NCBI GenBank assembly: GCA_932521025.1
Contig: OW051472.1
Location: 186,001-250,000, forward strand
DNA length: 64,000 nt
Direction: 5' to 3'
DNA from: Oscheius onirici
Lineage: Eukaryota; Nematoda; Chromadorea; Rhabditida; Rhabditidae
The notes beneath the pieces are model-generated. The model had not been told where the DNA came from. It did no database searches and worked only from the letters and a program-made list of their open reading frames with translations. Positions 45,138 through 56,700 of the stretch are shown here, one piece after another (position 1 is the first letter of the stretch; each line of letters begins with the position of its first letter). The translations under genes were made by a program, and so were the position numbers.

Positions 45138-45349
45138 CTACTGGATGAAAGGCACGGAAATCGAAGAAGAAATGGCTGTTTTGTGGGACTGGGAAATCGG
45201 GGGCTGGGTAGAGATCGATCCAGATACAGTCTCTGGGTCCTATAGAGTGAATCAATTGGGGAAACGTTGATACTTACACAAATGGCACGGATTTCACGAA
45301 GAATATAATCAAAAAAAGGCACAAAGAAAATCATGGCTGACCAGATCAT
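45138..45349 (-). CDS. Small single-pass membrane protein, 57 aa
   Basis: Two exons (45349-45278 and 45239-45138) encode MIWSAMIFFVPFFDYILREI, then RAIC, joined in frame to a polar Ser/Thr-rich tail ending SSSISVPFIQ. The first half could span a membrane once. An acceptor (TTTATCAG) lies six bases before the ATG and about 118 bp after the stop of the upstream zinc-finger gene on the same strand, the typical spacing of a nematode operon. An AATAAA lies downstream near 45028-45034 on the minus strand. I do not recognise the family. The alternative is that these are extra 3' exons of the zinc-finger gene. Confidence 0.5.
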
Positions 45350-45471
45350 GGGCACTGATAAATTGAGCAGAGAGAGAGAAAGGGGGGAGTCTGAGCGAAT
45401 TCAATACTGATGGCACCTGTTCACTGAGGAACGACTAGACGTGGGAAAGGAGAGACTATACATTAGATGGC

Positions 45472-48400
45472 TACCACTGATCATAGGGAACGACCTTCTC
45501 CTCATCGCCGGGTTGCTGTTGTTGCTGGTTCGACTGCTGCATCTGTTGTGGTTCGGGCTCAGGAGGCGCCAACTGGTAGTGCTGTTGGAGCATGTTGTAG
45601 TCGAAGTTTGGCATGTAAGCATCTTGTCCTGTCGTCAGAATGACGCACTGGTCCAGCTGGAATGACTATAAGCTCAGATAAGGGTGGTACTGTAGTTTTG
45701 TGAGACAGAGATACAAAGAGACAGAGAATCAGAGTCAGAGGGACAGAGGAACAGAGAGACAGAGGGACAGAGGGACAGTTTTTACCTGTTGAGGATATCC
45801 CAGCCCTTGAGGCAGCATCATCTCCGACGGTGCAGTCACAATGTACTGCGGCTGAGAAAGATTGTTACTGTCGGAACTGGAGTAGTCGACTCCAACAGAC
45901 TGAAGCGATGTAGAGGTCAGGTGATGAACAGACGGCTACAATAAATCGACTGATTCAGAAACTAGATATCCTACCAGCTGAGTCACAGGTCTGTACTGAA
46001 GAATGTTGATGGGCATGTGGATGTTGATTGGAGCTGGTGCTCCTCCCATCGGAGAATCAGACTTTCCGTCGGAGAGGAGCTGGCCAGTGAGCATGCCATT
46101 GTCATCGAGACCGGTCAGCATAGAGGTGGCGTGTCGCGGAGCCAGGGAGTTGTCCATGTCGCTGGAAAAGTTACTGTAAGAAACTGTTTCTGTCCCTCTG
46201 TCTCTCTCTCCTCAACTCACCCATAAAGATGAAGCAGCATGTTCCCATGGTTGTTGCTGACCAAAGAATCCAACTGACTGGTATCGAGCTCCAAATGATG
46301 GTCCGAAGGAGGGATCAGGGCACTGGCTTGAAGTGGCTGTTGCAGTGAATTCAAGTGAAGTTGTGAGAGTCCATTCGACATGGCCGACTTGTTGTTCTTC
46401 TTTTTTGGCGTCGTCGTGGTTATCAAAGGTTGACTATGCACAGAACTGGCCAAAGACGTTGCCGGATTGCCGTTGATGTCCTCGCCTTGGGTCTCCAGCT
46501 AAAAAATGACCTAGTTCCTTCAAAGCAGAACAAACCAATTTTTTCTTCGCCGCTGTCGCATAAGTCAATTGCCGAAGATCATTGTCGAGATGGCCGCTGG
46601 ATTCGTTCTTCCTCTGATGCATCTCCTTGTGACACTGAAATTAACTCTTTTGTTTGGTTTGTACGAAAAATGGCTCACAAAAACAGTCACACAACTACAG
46701 TAAACCTACCAAAAAAAAGTCGTGAATCTGTTAGTAATATGGTTAGTGAAAAATGTTGGAAATATTACTCACTTTCAAGCTGTTCTTCCATTTGAACGTC
46801 ATCTGACAGACGGTACAGACAAAAGGCTTGGCATCAGAATGTATCCGTTTGTGATTCCAGAGCGTCGAACGGCGATTGAATCGGGCTTTGCAGACCTGCA
46901 ATATTTGTATTTTGGGTACTTGTGAATTACATAGACGCAAAATCAACAAAGTCCATAAGTTGTAAAAATTTGATAATATTGTTTTGACATTGTAATAATT
47001 TTGAATTAATTTAAATTGCCACAAAACAATTCCCCCGTCGTGAATATTTTTTCGCTACCTAGTACGGGAAAAGAAGCTGTTTGCCTACTTCAGCAGCATC
47101 GCCTTATACCTTCTAGCCTATGATGATCGAACTATAGGGATCGGCGAAGTGGAGAAATAAGAAGCATCGAGGGACTGCTCGCCACCACCTGGACAGTTAT
47201 CAATTAGTTTCAATGACGTTGAAATCAATTAGTTTTTATGACAATTATTTGCAAATCAATTAGTTTTTATGACTTATGGACTTTGTTGATTTTGCCTCTA
47301 CGTAGTTCACAAGTACCGTATCTTGAATAGGCCTTGTTGCTTCCCTCTGTCCCTCTGTCCCCTCACATAACTCACATCACATTCGAACGGCTTCATCCCC
47401 GTATGACTGTTCTGATGCTCTTCCAGCTCCATCTTGCTCCCGAACCTCGACGGACAAATGTTGCACGGGTAGGGCCTCTTTCGATCAGCTGCAAGACTCC
47501 TCCCTTTAAAGACGCACAATCAGTTTGAGTCTCTCGACTCACCCTTACCATTGCTGCTCTGCCGCGAATGGTTCGCATTTAGATGCTCGTGATTGTTGTT
47601 ATTATGTTGCGGAGCAAAGGACGGCTGTAGACTAAAGTTCGTCACTCCCAGAAGCATGTCCGGTGTTGGATATACTGCAAAGAATGACTCTGTGGGTACG
47701 TTGAGTCCTAGCATGCTGTCTGAATTTTGCGAGTCGATAGTTTTGAGAATGTTGAACGAAAATTGACTCATTACCCTTCAAGACCCAAAATTAGCTGAAG
47801 GCTGACAAATTCTGAGCTGTCGCTCCTCTGATTCATTCCCTAAGATCCACACAGTTTTTTACAGTCGAGGCTTTTTAATCTTATGGTCCTACACAGAGTT
47901 AGGAGGAGAAAAGAGACAGAGAAACATAGAGAAAACTATGAACAACTGATCCATACCCTCTTTCCCCAACTACAGCTCCCGTCCCTTCAGTGCCTGCTCA
48001 CAGAGAGTGATCGACTTGCTGCCGACAGGTGCCGCAATCCATCAGCCCCTCCGCTGACCCATCCCTTCCCACTTTATGGGCTCTCGAGACGATACAAGAA
48101 AAGAAGAAGGAAGAGAGCAGTACTGGGTGAAGTCACCAAAAAAATATTGGGCCTGTATCCTAGACAGAGAGAAAGATGTGAATCAGAGAAGGCACCGAGG
48201 GGGTGGATGACTTTTGGTATTGCTGGACCGTATGATTTTGAAATTTTCTGATATTACTGTTTGAGGGACGTATTTCTCACTGTCAGTCTCTCCATTCTTT
48301 CCAAGTTTAGCTTTTGTACTGTTTAGACATTTAAAGAAAGAGACTCACTTTTCCTGGAAGTGTCCAAAATCTTCGGTGGCGAGTCGATCGGCTCATTCTT

Positions 48401-48511
48401 GACAAGCTCGTACGGATTGTGGTGCATCATTCCTGGATGTAGGGCTTCCATTGTGGAAAATTCTTCGCTGAACTGGAGACTCGGTGACAGAGGGAATGGA
48501 CTATTTTTCAT
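45472..48511 (-). CDS. C2H2 zinc-finger transcription factor with alternative first exons
   Basis: Shared exons (47513-47376, 46895-46773, 46634-46536, 46498-46221, 46161-45975, 45935-45786, 45665-45472) encode three C2H2 fingers in a row: YPCNICPSRFGSKMELEEHQ, FECDVCKARFNRRSTLWNHK and FVCTVCQMTFKWKNSLKCHK. A long Gln/Ser/Pro-rich region ends PGDEEKVVPYDQW. Two first exons are possible. The proximal one (47771-47543, MSQFSFNILKTIDSQNS) gives 465 aa. The distal one (48511-48349, containing ELVKNEPIDSPPK, a SUMO-site-like motif) gives 443 aa. Both end in the same phase and both fit the shared acceptor. A MITE interrupts the intron inside finger 2. It is a nuclear regulator whose targets are unknown; I cannot name the worm orthologue with confidence. 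Confidence 0.85.
45705..45782 (+). repeat. (GACAGAGG)n simple repeat in zinc-finger intron
   Basis: Runs of GAGACAGAGG, GGGACAGAGG and GAGTCAGAGG fill the intron between exons starting at 45665 and ending at 45786. This is the window's commonest simple-repeat type. Confidence 0.85.
46912..47315. mobile_element. Foldback MITE in the intron within zinc finger 2
   Basis: GGTACTTGTGAATTACATAG near 46915 is matched by CTACGTAGTTCACAAGTACC ending near 47315. Inner words AAAATCAACAAAGTCCATAA and TTATGGACTTTGTTGATTTT also pair. Flanks read CAAAATAC and CAAGATAC on the minus strand, a possible 8-bp target-site duplication with one change. Confidence 0.8.
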
Positions 48512-48540
48512 AAAGATGAGATCAGTAGTTCATTCACCTG

Positions 48541-51500
48541 AAATTGGATTTTTGAGAAGAAAAGAGGAGGGAGAGAGAGGAGTAAAAATCAATAGGGAGA
48601 CTAGAGAAAAGTTATCATTGCGAGTGGAACTAGTTTCAGACGAGAAAAATTGGAATGCCGAGAGTTGATCGGCAGATACGTCTCTCCCTGCCCCCTGTGT
48701 CCCGAGGCTCCGCCCACACACGTCCAGCCAAAGGGCCGACAGCCACGAGAGAGAGAGACGGAAAGAGTCTTGGAGACCTACAGTAGGACTGGGAAAGTTT
48801 GGGAGCAGAAAGACTCTAGATTAATTGGGAAACTGAGAGTCTGAGAGCTCCAGATTGAGAGAGACTGTAAGACTGAGGACTGAGGGACTGTGAGGACGAC
48901 TAAGAGATTGAGGGACTGAGCGACGGAAATCTAAAATTGCTAAGGGAATGAGAGATTGACTCATGAACTGAAAGAACTGCGGAGACTGGGAGACAGTCCC
49001 TGTTTCGAGAGTCTACAGTACTTTTCATAATTTCCAAATTTCCAACATCTCCAGACCGTGGGAATGTCCTCGTTTTCCCACGGTGAGAACACTTCTTCAA
49101 AAGTGTAAACTCTCTGTCTCTCGGGGGGATTCCCCCGTACTGTAACAATGCTGTAATGCAAATGTTTGTAAAAGTTCTGTTGTGTAACATGAACATCGGA
49201 GCGGGCCCAGATGTACTCGCCGATTTTTCGACGCGAGGCGGCATTTTGCCCTGGATTCTTCTTTAGCTATTCCTTTCTACAGTATCTCAAGAGTTTAGCT
49301 CTCTTTTTGGATTGGGTTACTGTAGCTCTGTCGCTCTACATTTTAGGATAACCGCATCCAGGTACAGTATCCCTTTTTTTCTATTTTCAAAACAAAAGAC
49401 AAGGAAGTTTCTGTTTGTCTAACGGTGCTGCCCCCACTCGTTGCCAATCAATTTCAACTTCTTCACGTTCGGGTCATGTGTTTCTCGAAGAGAGATCGTC
49501 ACACGAGAATGTTTCGGCTCTCTCTCCCTGTCTCTCAAAACAACTTTCACTTTTTTCGACTCTATTTGATATTTTTGGAGGAAACAATGGTCTAGAAAGT
49601 ATGGTGGACAGTACAACTGTGTAGGAGCAGTAGTGAAAACAAGTTTGCACTCGAACTGGTTCTCTTTGTAATGTCTTAAAGTTGCAAAAGGGAACGGTCA
49701 GTTTTAACTGTTCGACTGAACTAAAAACTGTACAGACAGAGACAAATGAACTGTCTAAAAGAATTTTCGAAACTCCCAAAATAGACTGAGAAACTAGTCA
49801 AAAAAAGAGGACTTTGTACTTGTTATTGACACTGTATACTTTTCAAAAACAGAGAACCTTTTGGGAGAACAGCTGCTTGACTATAAAATGTCTTGGGAGC
49901 AAAAAGGTTGAACTTTTTTGCCAACTAGTAGGACAATTGCTCTTCAGAGAGCAAGACTGAACGAATGTCAGTAGAATTCAGACGGTTCCTAAAAGATTCA
50001 GTGATTTTGTGAAAGCTGCCAAAGTTACTGTTCAAAATAAAATGCTTGTCCAGTAGCTACTGTTGCCGTTCGAAAATTAAAAAATATGGATATTGTACTG
50101 CCCAAAATTTTTTGAAAGTTTCTTATCTCTGGAAATAACTTATTTTTGAAAGGCCTGACTGACTAAATCATGAATCGCCGAAAAATTCGAAAATAGAACA
50201 GTGAAATGACTGGATTTTGAGGGGGATTGGTCTCATGGAAGGGGTTGAAAAGGTAGAGAAAAGAGGGATTGAAATGATCAGAAGAATACGGTAAAGGGAT
50301 TGTAGACTGTGAAAGGGAGAAAGAGTATTGAGAGAGTCAGAGTAAGAGTGAAAATGAGTAAACTATTCCCATTTGTCCTGAGGCGAAAGAGGAACCTGAG
50401 AGCGTATGGAGCGCGCGCGCGCAGGCGTGTACTTTCGCTTTTTTGCCATCCCCCTGCCAGCCCAATGGCAGTGGCAGCAGGCGGAAAGAGAAGACACAAA
50501 CTCGCTTCCGAACTCGATCAGCCCTTCAGCCATCAGACCCCCAACAAGAAACATACGCGTCTAGGATGCTGGCAGATAACGGCAACATCAAGGCCGACGA
50601 CCTCACTCACTCACACTCGCTTTCCGGGAAATAAGCGGCAGGTTTGGAGAGAGATGGAATCGGAGGGAAGGGGGAAATTTTTTGAAAAAAAGAGGAAGTT
50701 TCACTAGTCGACTGAATTTTGTTTATGGTTTCATAAACAGAGACAGTGATATTTTGAGCGACTGTCCCTCTGACTCTACCAAAACTTCTTGCAAACCCGC
50801 TACAGTAGGACTCTCTTTGTCTCACTCTATAAAAATCTCAGGTTGACTTGGGTCATGTGTGTCTTCTGCTAACGTACCGGTCTTTTCTTCTACACACGGC
50901 TAGAGGCACGGGGTTAGGTCATTTTTCATTACTGAGACAGGACAGAGGATACGGTAGTCATACGGACAGAGAAATTTTTGCAAGGGATAGTTACAGTATC
51001 TTCTAGAAAGGTCAGTAGAGCGAACAGTAGTAATCTAGAAGATTTACCGGGACGGAGAGTACAGTCTTCTTCCAGATAACTACAGTAACCGTGTTTTAGG
51101 AACAGTAGGAAAACATCTTTAGACGAAAAAATACAGTAACCTACAGAATCTTAAGAAAAAAGCTTTCAGTGAAAGTACTGTATCGAAAAGAGAACGTGAT
51201 CTTGCGCCATTTGACACGAGCGAGAAGAGATCTCCCGATGCCGACGGGCATGACAAGAAATGCCAACAAAAAGACAAATTGATCTTGTAGCCCCCCACTC
51301 TCTCTCTCTCTCCCCTAACCCAAGCAGGAGAGAGAAGGAAATCCTGTTTCTGAAACTTTCTCTTCACCTTATGTCACCTGACGACGGCAACATGGTTCCC
51401 GCTATATGGGCAAAACATACAGACGGGAGCCTGTCCCTCGGGGGTTGTAACTTTCTCGTCGAGAGAGAGAGAGAGAAAGAGACCGCAACAGGAGAGAAAA

Positions 51501-53280
51501 AAGAAGCAATAAAAGCTAATGATAAGACGAAAGTTTCAATCAGGGATCAGGTTTGCCATGGAGTGCTTGCTAATTAGCAGGAAGGCGAAAGCTGGTCGAG
51601 ATTTACGATCCAGTGCCATTCGTTCCTGAACCTGACGAGGCAAGTTCTTCAGATCAGAGAGAAAGTTAGGGGAGATGAGGATCAGAGACTGAAAAGGGAA
51701 AAGAGTCTCGGATTCAAGAGAGTTGGGAAGAAAAGTGAGAGACAAGAGTCAATAAAGTTGGTAAAAAAAAATAATGAGTTGTGGTATAGTCTGCTCCCAG
51801 TTGACTCCCGATACAGAGGAAAAGAGACAGAAAGTCTGAAAGTGAGAGACAAGAGTCAGAACTTCAGTGTTCAAGAGAATAGTCTGTTCCCAGTTGAGTC
51901 TAGACAGAAGTCCAGAGTCATAACGGAGAATATGACAAGAGTCTGGAGAGTCTTGGTCACTGGGCAAGAAAATTGTGCATGGTAGATTAAACCAACGTCT
52001 GGATCTGACAGGGAGTGACAGACAAGAGTCAAAACTAGTCTAGATCAGGATAAGAAAGCACGAATACATTACTCTGACATGAAATTAGTCAAGAGTCATG
52101 TCTAATGGGTAAACAACAACAGAACGGAATACAGTATCTAGAGGTAGGTTTGAGAGTCACTGAACAGAAAAAAAAGCAGAAAAAAACTGGATGAAAGAGT
52201 ATGAGAGGCAGTAGTAGAGCCCATTGGTCCAGAGACATTTTCTATTCCCGTCAAAAGAATCCGATTCCCAGACCCCGATAATCTACGACCCACGTAATCC
52301 ATTCACTCTCTCTCCCTCTCATCTGGCAGCGTAGTAACTTCTTTCACGTAACCATAAAGGATAAAGGCATTTGGAACAGATGTGTGTGCTCTGAGGCAGC
52401 GGGGGAGCTCTCGGGATTTCTGAGACAGCTGCGGCGCGAGAATGTGGCCACAGGCTTGAGGAGGAGACAAAATACTAATGAGGTGCTAAGGAGAGTCGGC
52501 TGAGGATCCGTATCCGATGTCGGGCCAGTCGAAACGCGATACTGTATAGTCCAGGGCGGAGCCTTCTACAGAGCCAGCTGTTGCCATTCCGGCGGCTTAG
52601 TCCTCTCAGGGTCTGACCACGCCCCATTTCGGAAAAGAGGGTCAAAGTTGATTGCAGACAGGATCAGGAAAATAGGAAGACTGGGAAACTGAGGGCAGAG
52701 AGACAGACTGACATGACTCTTCATATCCAGAGAAGGTCTCTATTGGAAAAGCCCCTTGACCCTCCGTCACCTCAACACCCTCTCTCACTCTCAGTAGATC
52801 TGTTGTAAAGTTGTTGCCACGGCTGTTGGGTCACTCGAATGGTCGGTAAACGAGAGGCTATGACTGGAATTAACGACTAGATGATAGAGTTTGAGGGAGG
52901 AAACTTTTCCTAAAAAGGAATACAGTAACCTGGGCGTTTGAGAGTCAGTGTTGGCGAGCAAGAGAGTGAGAAACCAAGAAAAGTCTATAGGGATCTGATC
53001 AGCAGATTTCGAAAACTGTAAGTTCGAGAGCCAGTCATCTCAGAGAGCATAGGGGCACAACTGTCAGTTAGAGTCGAGAACAGGCGCGCACTCACAGACA
53101 TCAATCAGGGAATGAGACAGGGGCCAAGGGAAAGGGGTCTGCAGCAGAACTCAATGGGCAGGAGCCGAGAAAATAAGGAAATTCGGTACTGGGGAGTAGT
53201 TACACCCTGAAATCACCTTACGAGCTCCTACCGGGCACAGGTAATGTTAGATAAAGAGACAGAAAGACAAGACATAAAAA
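48541..53280. other. Gene-poor upstream region of zinc-finger gene, part 1
   Basis: No exon chain is convincing over this stretch. It has many CTACAGTA / TACTGTA and TACGGTA words and tracts of AGAGAGAGAG and GACAGAGG. It also has a few G/C-richer islands (for example 50400-50550 and 52400-52620) that could be regulatory. Some upstream non-coding exons of the zinc-finger gene may lie here. Confidence 0.45.
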
Positions 53281-53284
53281 TTGG

Positions 53285-53640
53285 GCTTTCGCAGGGTCAG
53301 AATTTTCTGATACCTCAGTTGAACTTATAAAAAGTTAAATATTTCTATTTTCCGGGGAGGTCATCAACCAAGGGTGACGAGACGATACGGATGTGACAAG
53401 GTACCATAGCCGAGTGGATAACATCGTTGTCTGGAAATCGAACGTCACCATAGGGTTGTTGGTTCGATCCCCGCCGAAAAAAAACTTTTTGCTTTATAGT
53501 TTCTAGGGTTTCCGAGGGTCCTGAACACCATTATGATATCCATTTCGTTTTTTGATGCTAAAAAACACCTTGTTTTCATAGTTTGATCTCGACCACAAAA
53601 CGATAAAATTAGCGCCCAAAGCTTTGTTTTGGCTCGGAAA
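53285..53640 (+). mobile_element. tRNA-bearing dispersed element, copy 2
   Basis: The head has TTTCGCAGGGTCAGAATTTT and CTGATACCTCAGTTGAACTT. The tRNA-like block has A box TAGCCGAGTGGATAAC and B box GGTTCGATCCC. The tail has TTTCTAGGGTTTCCGAGGGT and CCTGAACACCATTATGATAT. This is a full-length copy. Confidence 0.9.
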
Positions 53641-53671
53641 TGGAGACCTCCTTCGTGGATGGAATATACGA

Positions 53672-53715
53672 TGCCCGGCCTGACTTTTTGTCAGGTCAGA
53701 ACTCTTTTTGGGGTC
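53672..53715 (+). repeat. Dispersed hairpin repeat, copy 4 (truncated)
   Basis: GGCCTGACTTTTTGTCAGGT, then CAGAACTCTTTTTGG, directly after the tRNA-bearing element. The hairpin half is intact but the GATCAGTTAGTCTGATC half is missing. Confidence 0.7.
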
Positions 53716-56700
53716 GAGAAACCTCTACAACTTTTGGCAAACCTGGTGTCTTCTACAACAGAGTAAAACATTTCGACTAACCTTGCCCAAAAACGGTCCG
53801 GAATCAAAAAAAAGCGGTGACTTTCTCAAAAATTTTACCGTAGTGGGCCCAAGTGTTCCATCTTCTGTCTATCCCGCCATTAATTGTAGTGCGCGAAGCG
53901 GCGTCTCATCTCGGCAGCGGCGCATTTGGCCACGGCGACAAATCGCTTCCACCTGTTGTGTGGCAGCAGTACTGACAGCCGACACAATGTTGCCAGGCTA
54001 AAAGGAACGGCGCCGAAATTTGTTGCCCCGAGATTGAAAGGATTGATAGAAGAGAGAGAGAGAGTCTTTTGGAAGCTTCCGACAAGCTGGGAAATGGAGG
54101 GCAGTGGGTTTGACTGTGGCCGTTTACTTCTACTCCAATTTTTAGCTTTCAATCGGCTGTCCAACTTTGTAGAAAATTGTCAAGTTCAAAAATGCTGTCT
54201 TCCCAATCAAAAAATGGGTTCAAAAACTGGATATGTGGAAAAATTGGAAAAGGAATTACGCTATGTAATTTACAAGCCAAGATTTCGAGAGTCGGGTAAA
54301 AAAGGCAAGATTCCAAGCGAAAAGGGCATGGAAAGTCTCTCCCTCTCCCGGAGGAACGGTTCCCATTAGATGGCAATCATTACTGAAAACTAGACAGTAG
54401 ATGGTATCGTGTCTCTCCTCTTTTCCGAAACAAAATGGGGAAAAAAGAGTCGCTAGATGGACCCTAGCTGAAGGTCAGATCAGCTCAACCGATGCTATCT
54501 CTAACCGCAGCCCTCCCGCCCGTTTTTGTCCGGAAATGTCTGTGGTCCCCCGCTACCGAGGAAAGTTCAGTGGGCCAGATGCGAAGACTCGAAGGAGCCT
54601 CGCGTAACTGCTTCCAGATGCACTGGAATTTGGGAAGGGGAACAGGAAGAGAGACAGGAAGAGACCAAGAGAACAAAAAATTCCAAGAGATCTCTGTCTT
54701 TCTGTCCCTCTTTCCCTCTGTCCCTGAAGACATGAGGTGACAGAATTCATGGTAAAAAAACGTTAAAAAAATACCATGAAAGTTTATCAGGAAGGTTTTG
54801 AAGCACCTGGCAAATGCCTTGAGATCAACTCTGTTCTTTAACAATGTTTTGAAAAAACATTGAACAAAAAAGCTCCAGAAAAGTCAGGAGCAAAGGGAGA
54901 AAGATGGCCCGAAGAAGAATCTCTTCCTATGACTTTTTGAGCCGGCACAGCCCTACTCGCCTGCCGAGCCCGCTGCCCATTTGATTAACAGGGCAAAAAG
55001 TGCGGCGATCGGATTCAGGAGTCGTCTTGCCGTTTCAAAAGGGACTAAATTTTCCAAAGAGCAACTGCGTTGGGTTTAATGAAAAACGACTTCAGAGATG
55101 ATGAACTGACTCTGTTATAATATTGATTAATATGTTCAACAGGGTGACGGACTTCTGGACAGGATATGACCGTAAATCAACGGCAAGTACCATAAAGCCA
55201 ACAGACGGCAGCACAGTTGGGAGAGAGGGGTGGCGCGCGCGATGCACAGGAAGTTCAGGGGGAATGGGGAAGTGAAAGATGTTGTTTCTCTCTGTCTCTG
55301 TCTCTCTGACTTTCCGACTCTCTGATTCTCTAGCTCCCTGGCTCATTGTACCTGTCTCTCTGTTCCTTTGTCTCCCTGACTGACTCTTTTTGTATCAAAA
55401 GAATAAGTTTTGTCTAGAAAAGGCTTTGAAACAAGACAGAACCAGTTCTTGTCCCTAAGGGGAACAAAGGTGAGGTTTCTTGTCTCGAGAGAGATAGAGA
55501 TGGAGGCAGTCGCCCCCCAACTCTGACCTTCACCGTCATCGCAATGATGTGCCAATTAGAAAGTGATCAATCAACTATTCTCTCTCTCTTCTCCACACAC
55601 ACAGACACCAACAGCCCTTAACAGGTTGCGGTGTGCCGTGCGCCAAAACATGCCTGATAGGTTGGAGATGGAAAAATGAGGGGGATTTTTCTGAGAGAGA
55701 AAATTCTGGTAACTTTAACAAACTTTTTGTCTTCCATTTTAGATAATGACTTTTGAGTGTCTTGAGCTAAAAGCTGCAGGTTGGCAAAGTTTAACTCATC
55801 GCAAGAGAAAATCAAAAAGTGCTCCGAAAAGAGAGTTCCGAAAAAAAAATTGGGGTATTTACTTTGTGTATTTTTCACGATTCTTGGCTTCTAACTCTAG
55901 GTCTATAAACTTCTTTGGAAAGTTTTGGGGTCGGACAATAAAACTTTTCAAAAGTCCAATTAAAAAAGTGAGTCACTCGTATCCCAGTATATTCTCAAAA
56001 AAGTCGATTTACGGTAAGACAGAACCAGGGGGAAGCCCTCCGACTCTCCCACGACGACCTGAAATTCCCACGGTTTGGTTGTAACGTCTCTCGGAGGCAG
56101 CCCTTATTGTAAAGGACTGGTCAACCATCACGACTCTCGAGAGCGAAAGAGCGTGAGAGCGGATTTGTAATTTTCCTTGCTGTAACACCAACAATGTAAT
56201 GTAGAGCGCTCCGAGAGAGAGAGACAGTTTAACAGCGCTCTCCCAGTCTCTTCAGCTGGTCCGGAAAGAATGGAGACCCCCTTTTTTCTATGCTATTCTT
56301 CTGAAATTATACAATAGTCTTTTCACTACTGTACTATATTCCTACAGTAATCTTTTTGGGTCGAACGATGCGCAGCAGACAGATTTGAAGAGAGAACGGA
56401 TTGTACCAAAACTAGTGATATACTTCCCTTCTTTTTCGACGTCAGACTATTTTTCAAACTATTCCTTGATTCTTCCCCCAACAATCTGTCTTGGAGTTAG
56501 AAAAGTAGATCTACCTAAACTGGAGCAAAGTCACCTTCAACTAACTATTTTGGAGCAAAGTTCCCGTAGCAATTTTATCCCTCAACTAACTAATTAGTGT
56601 TGCTTTGAAGAACGTTTCTCGAAAGGAAACAAAAGAACAATATAATTCTATTTATTGACAATTAGAACTCAAACACTCACAGAGAGCATTTTAAAATGAA

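Noticed and set aside
48900-49244. Minus-strand open frame MPPRVEKSASTSG...
   Set aside because: No splice context or known domain, and it overlaps a second frame. It could be a distal exon of the zinc-finger gene, but there is no support.
51290-51320. CTCTCTCT tract as a regulatory element
   Set aside because: It is one of many short CT/GA microsatellite tracts with no specific context.
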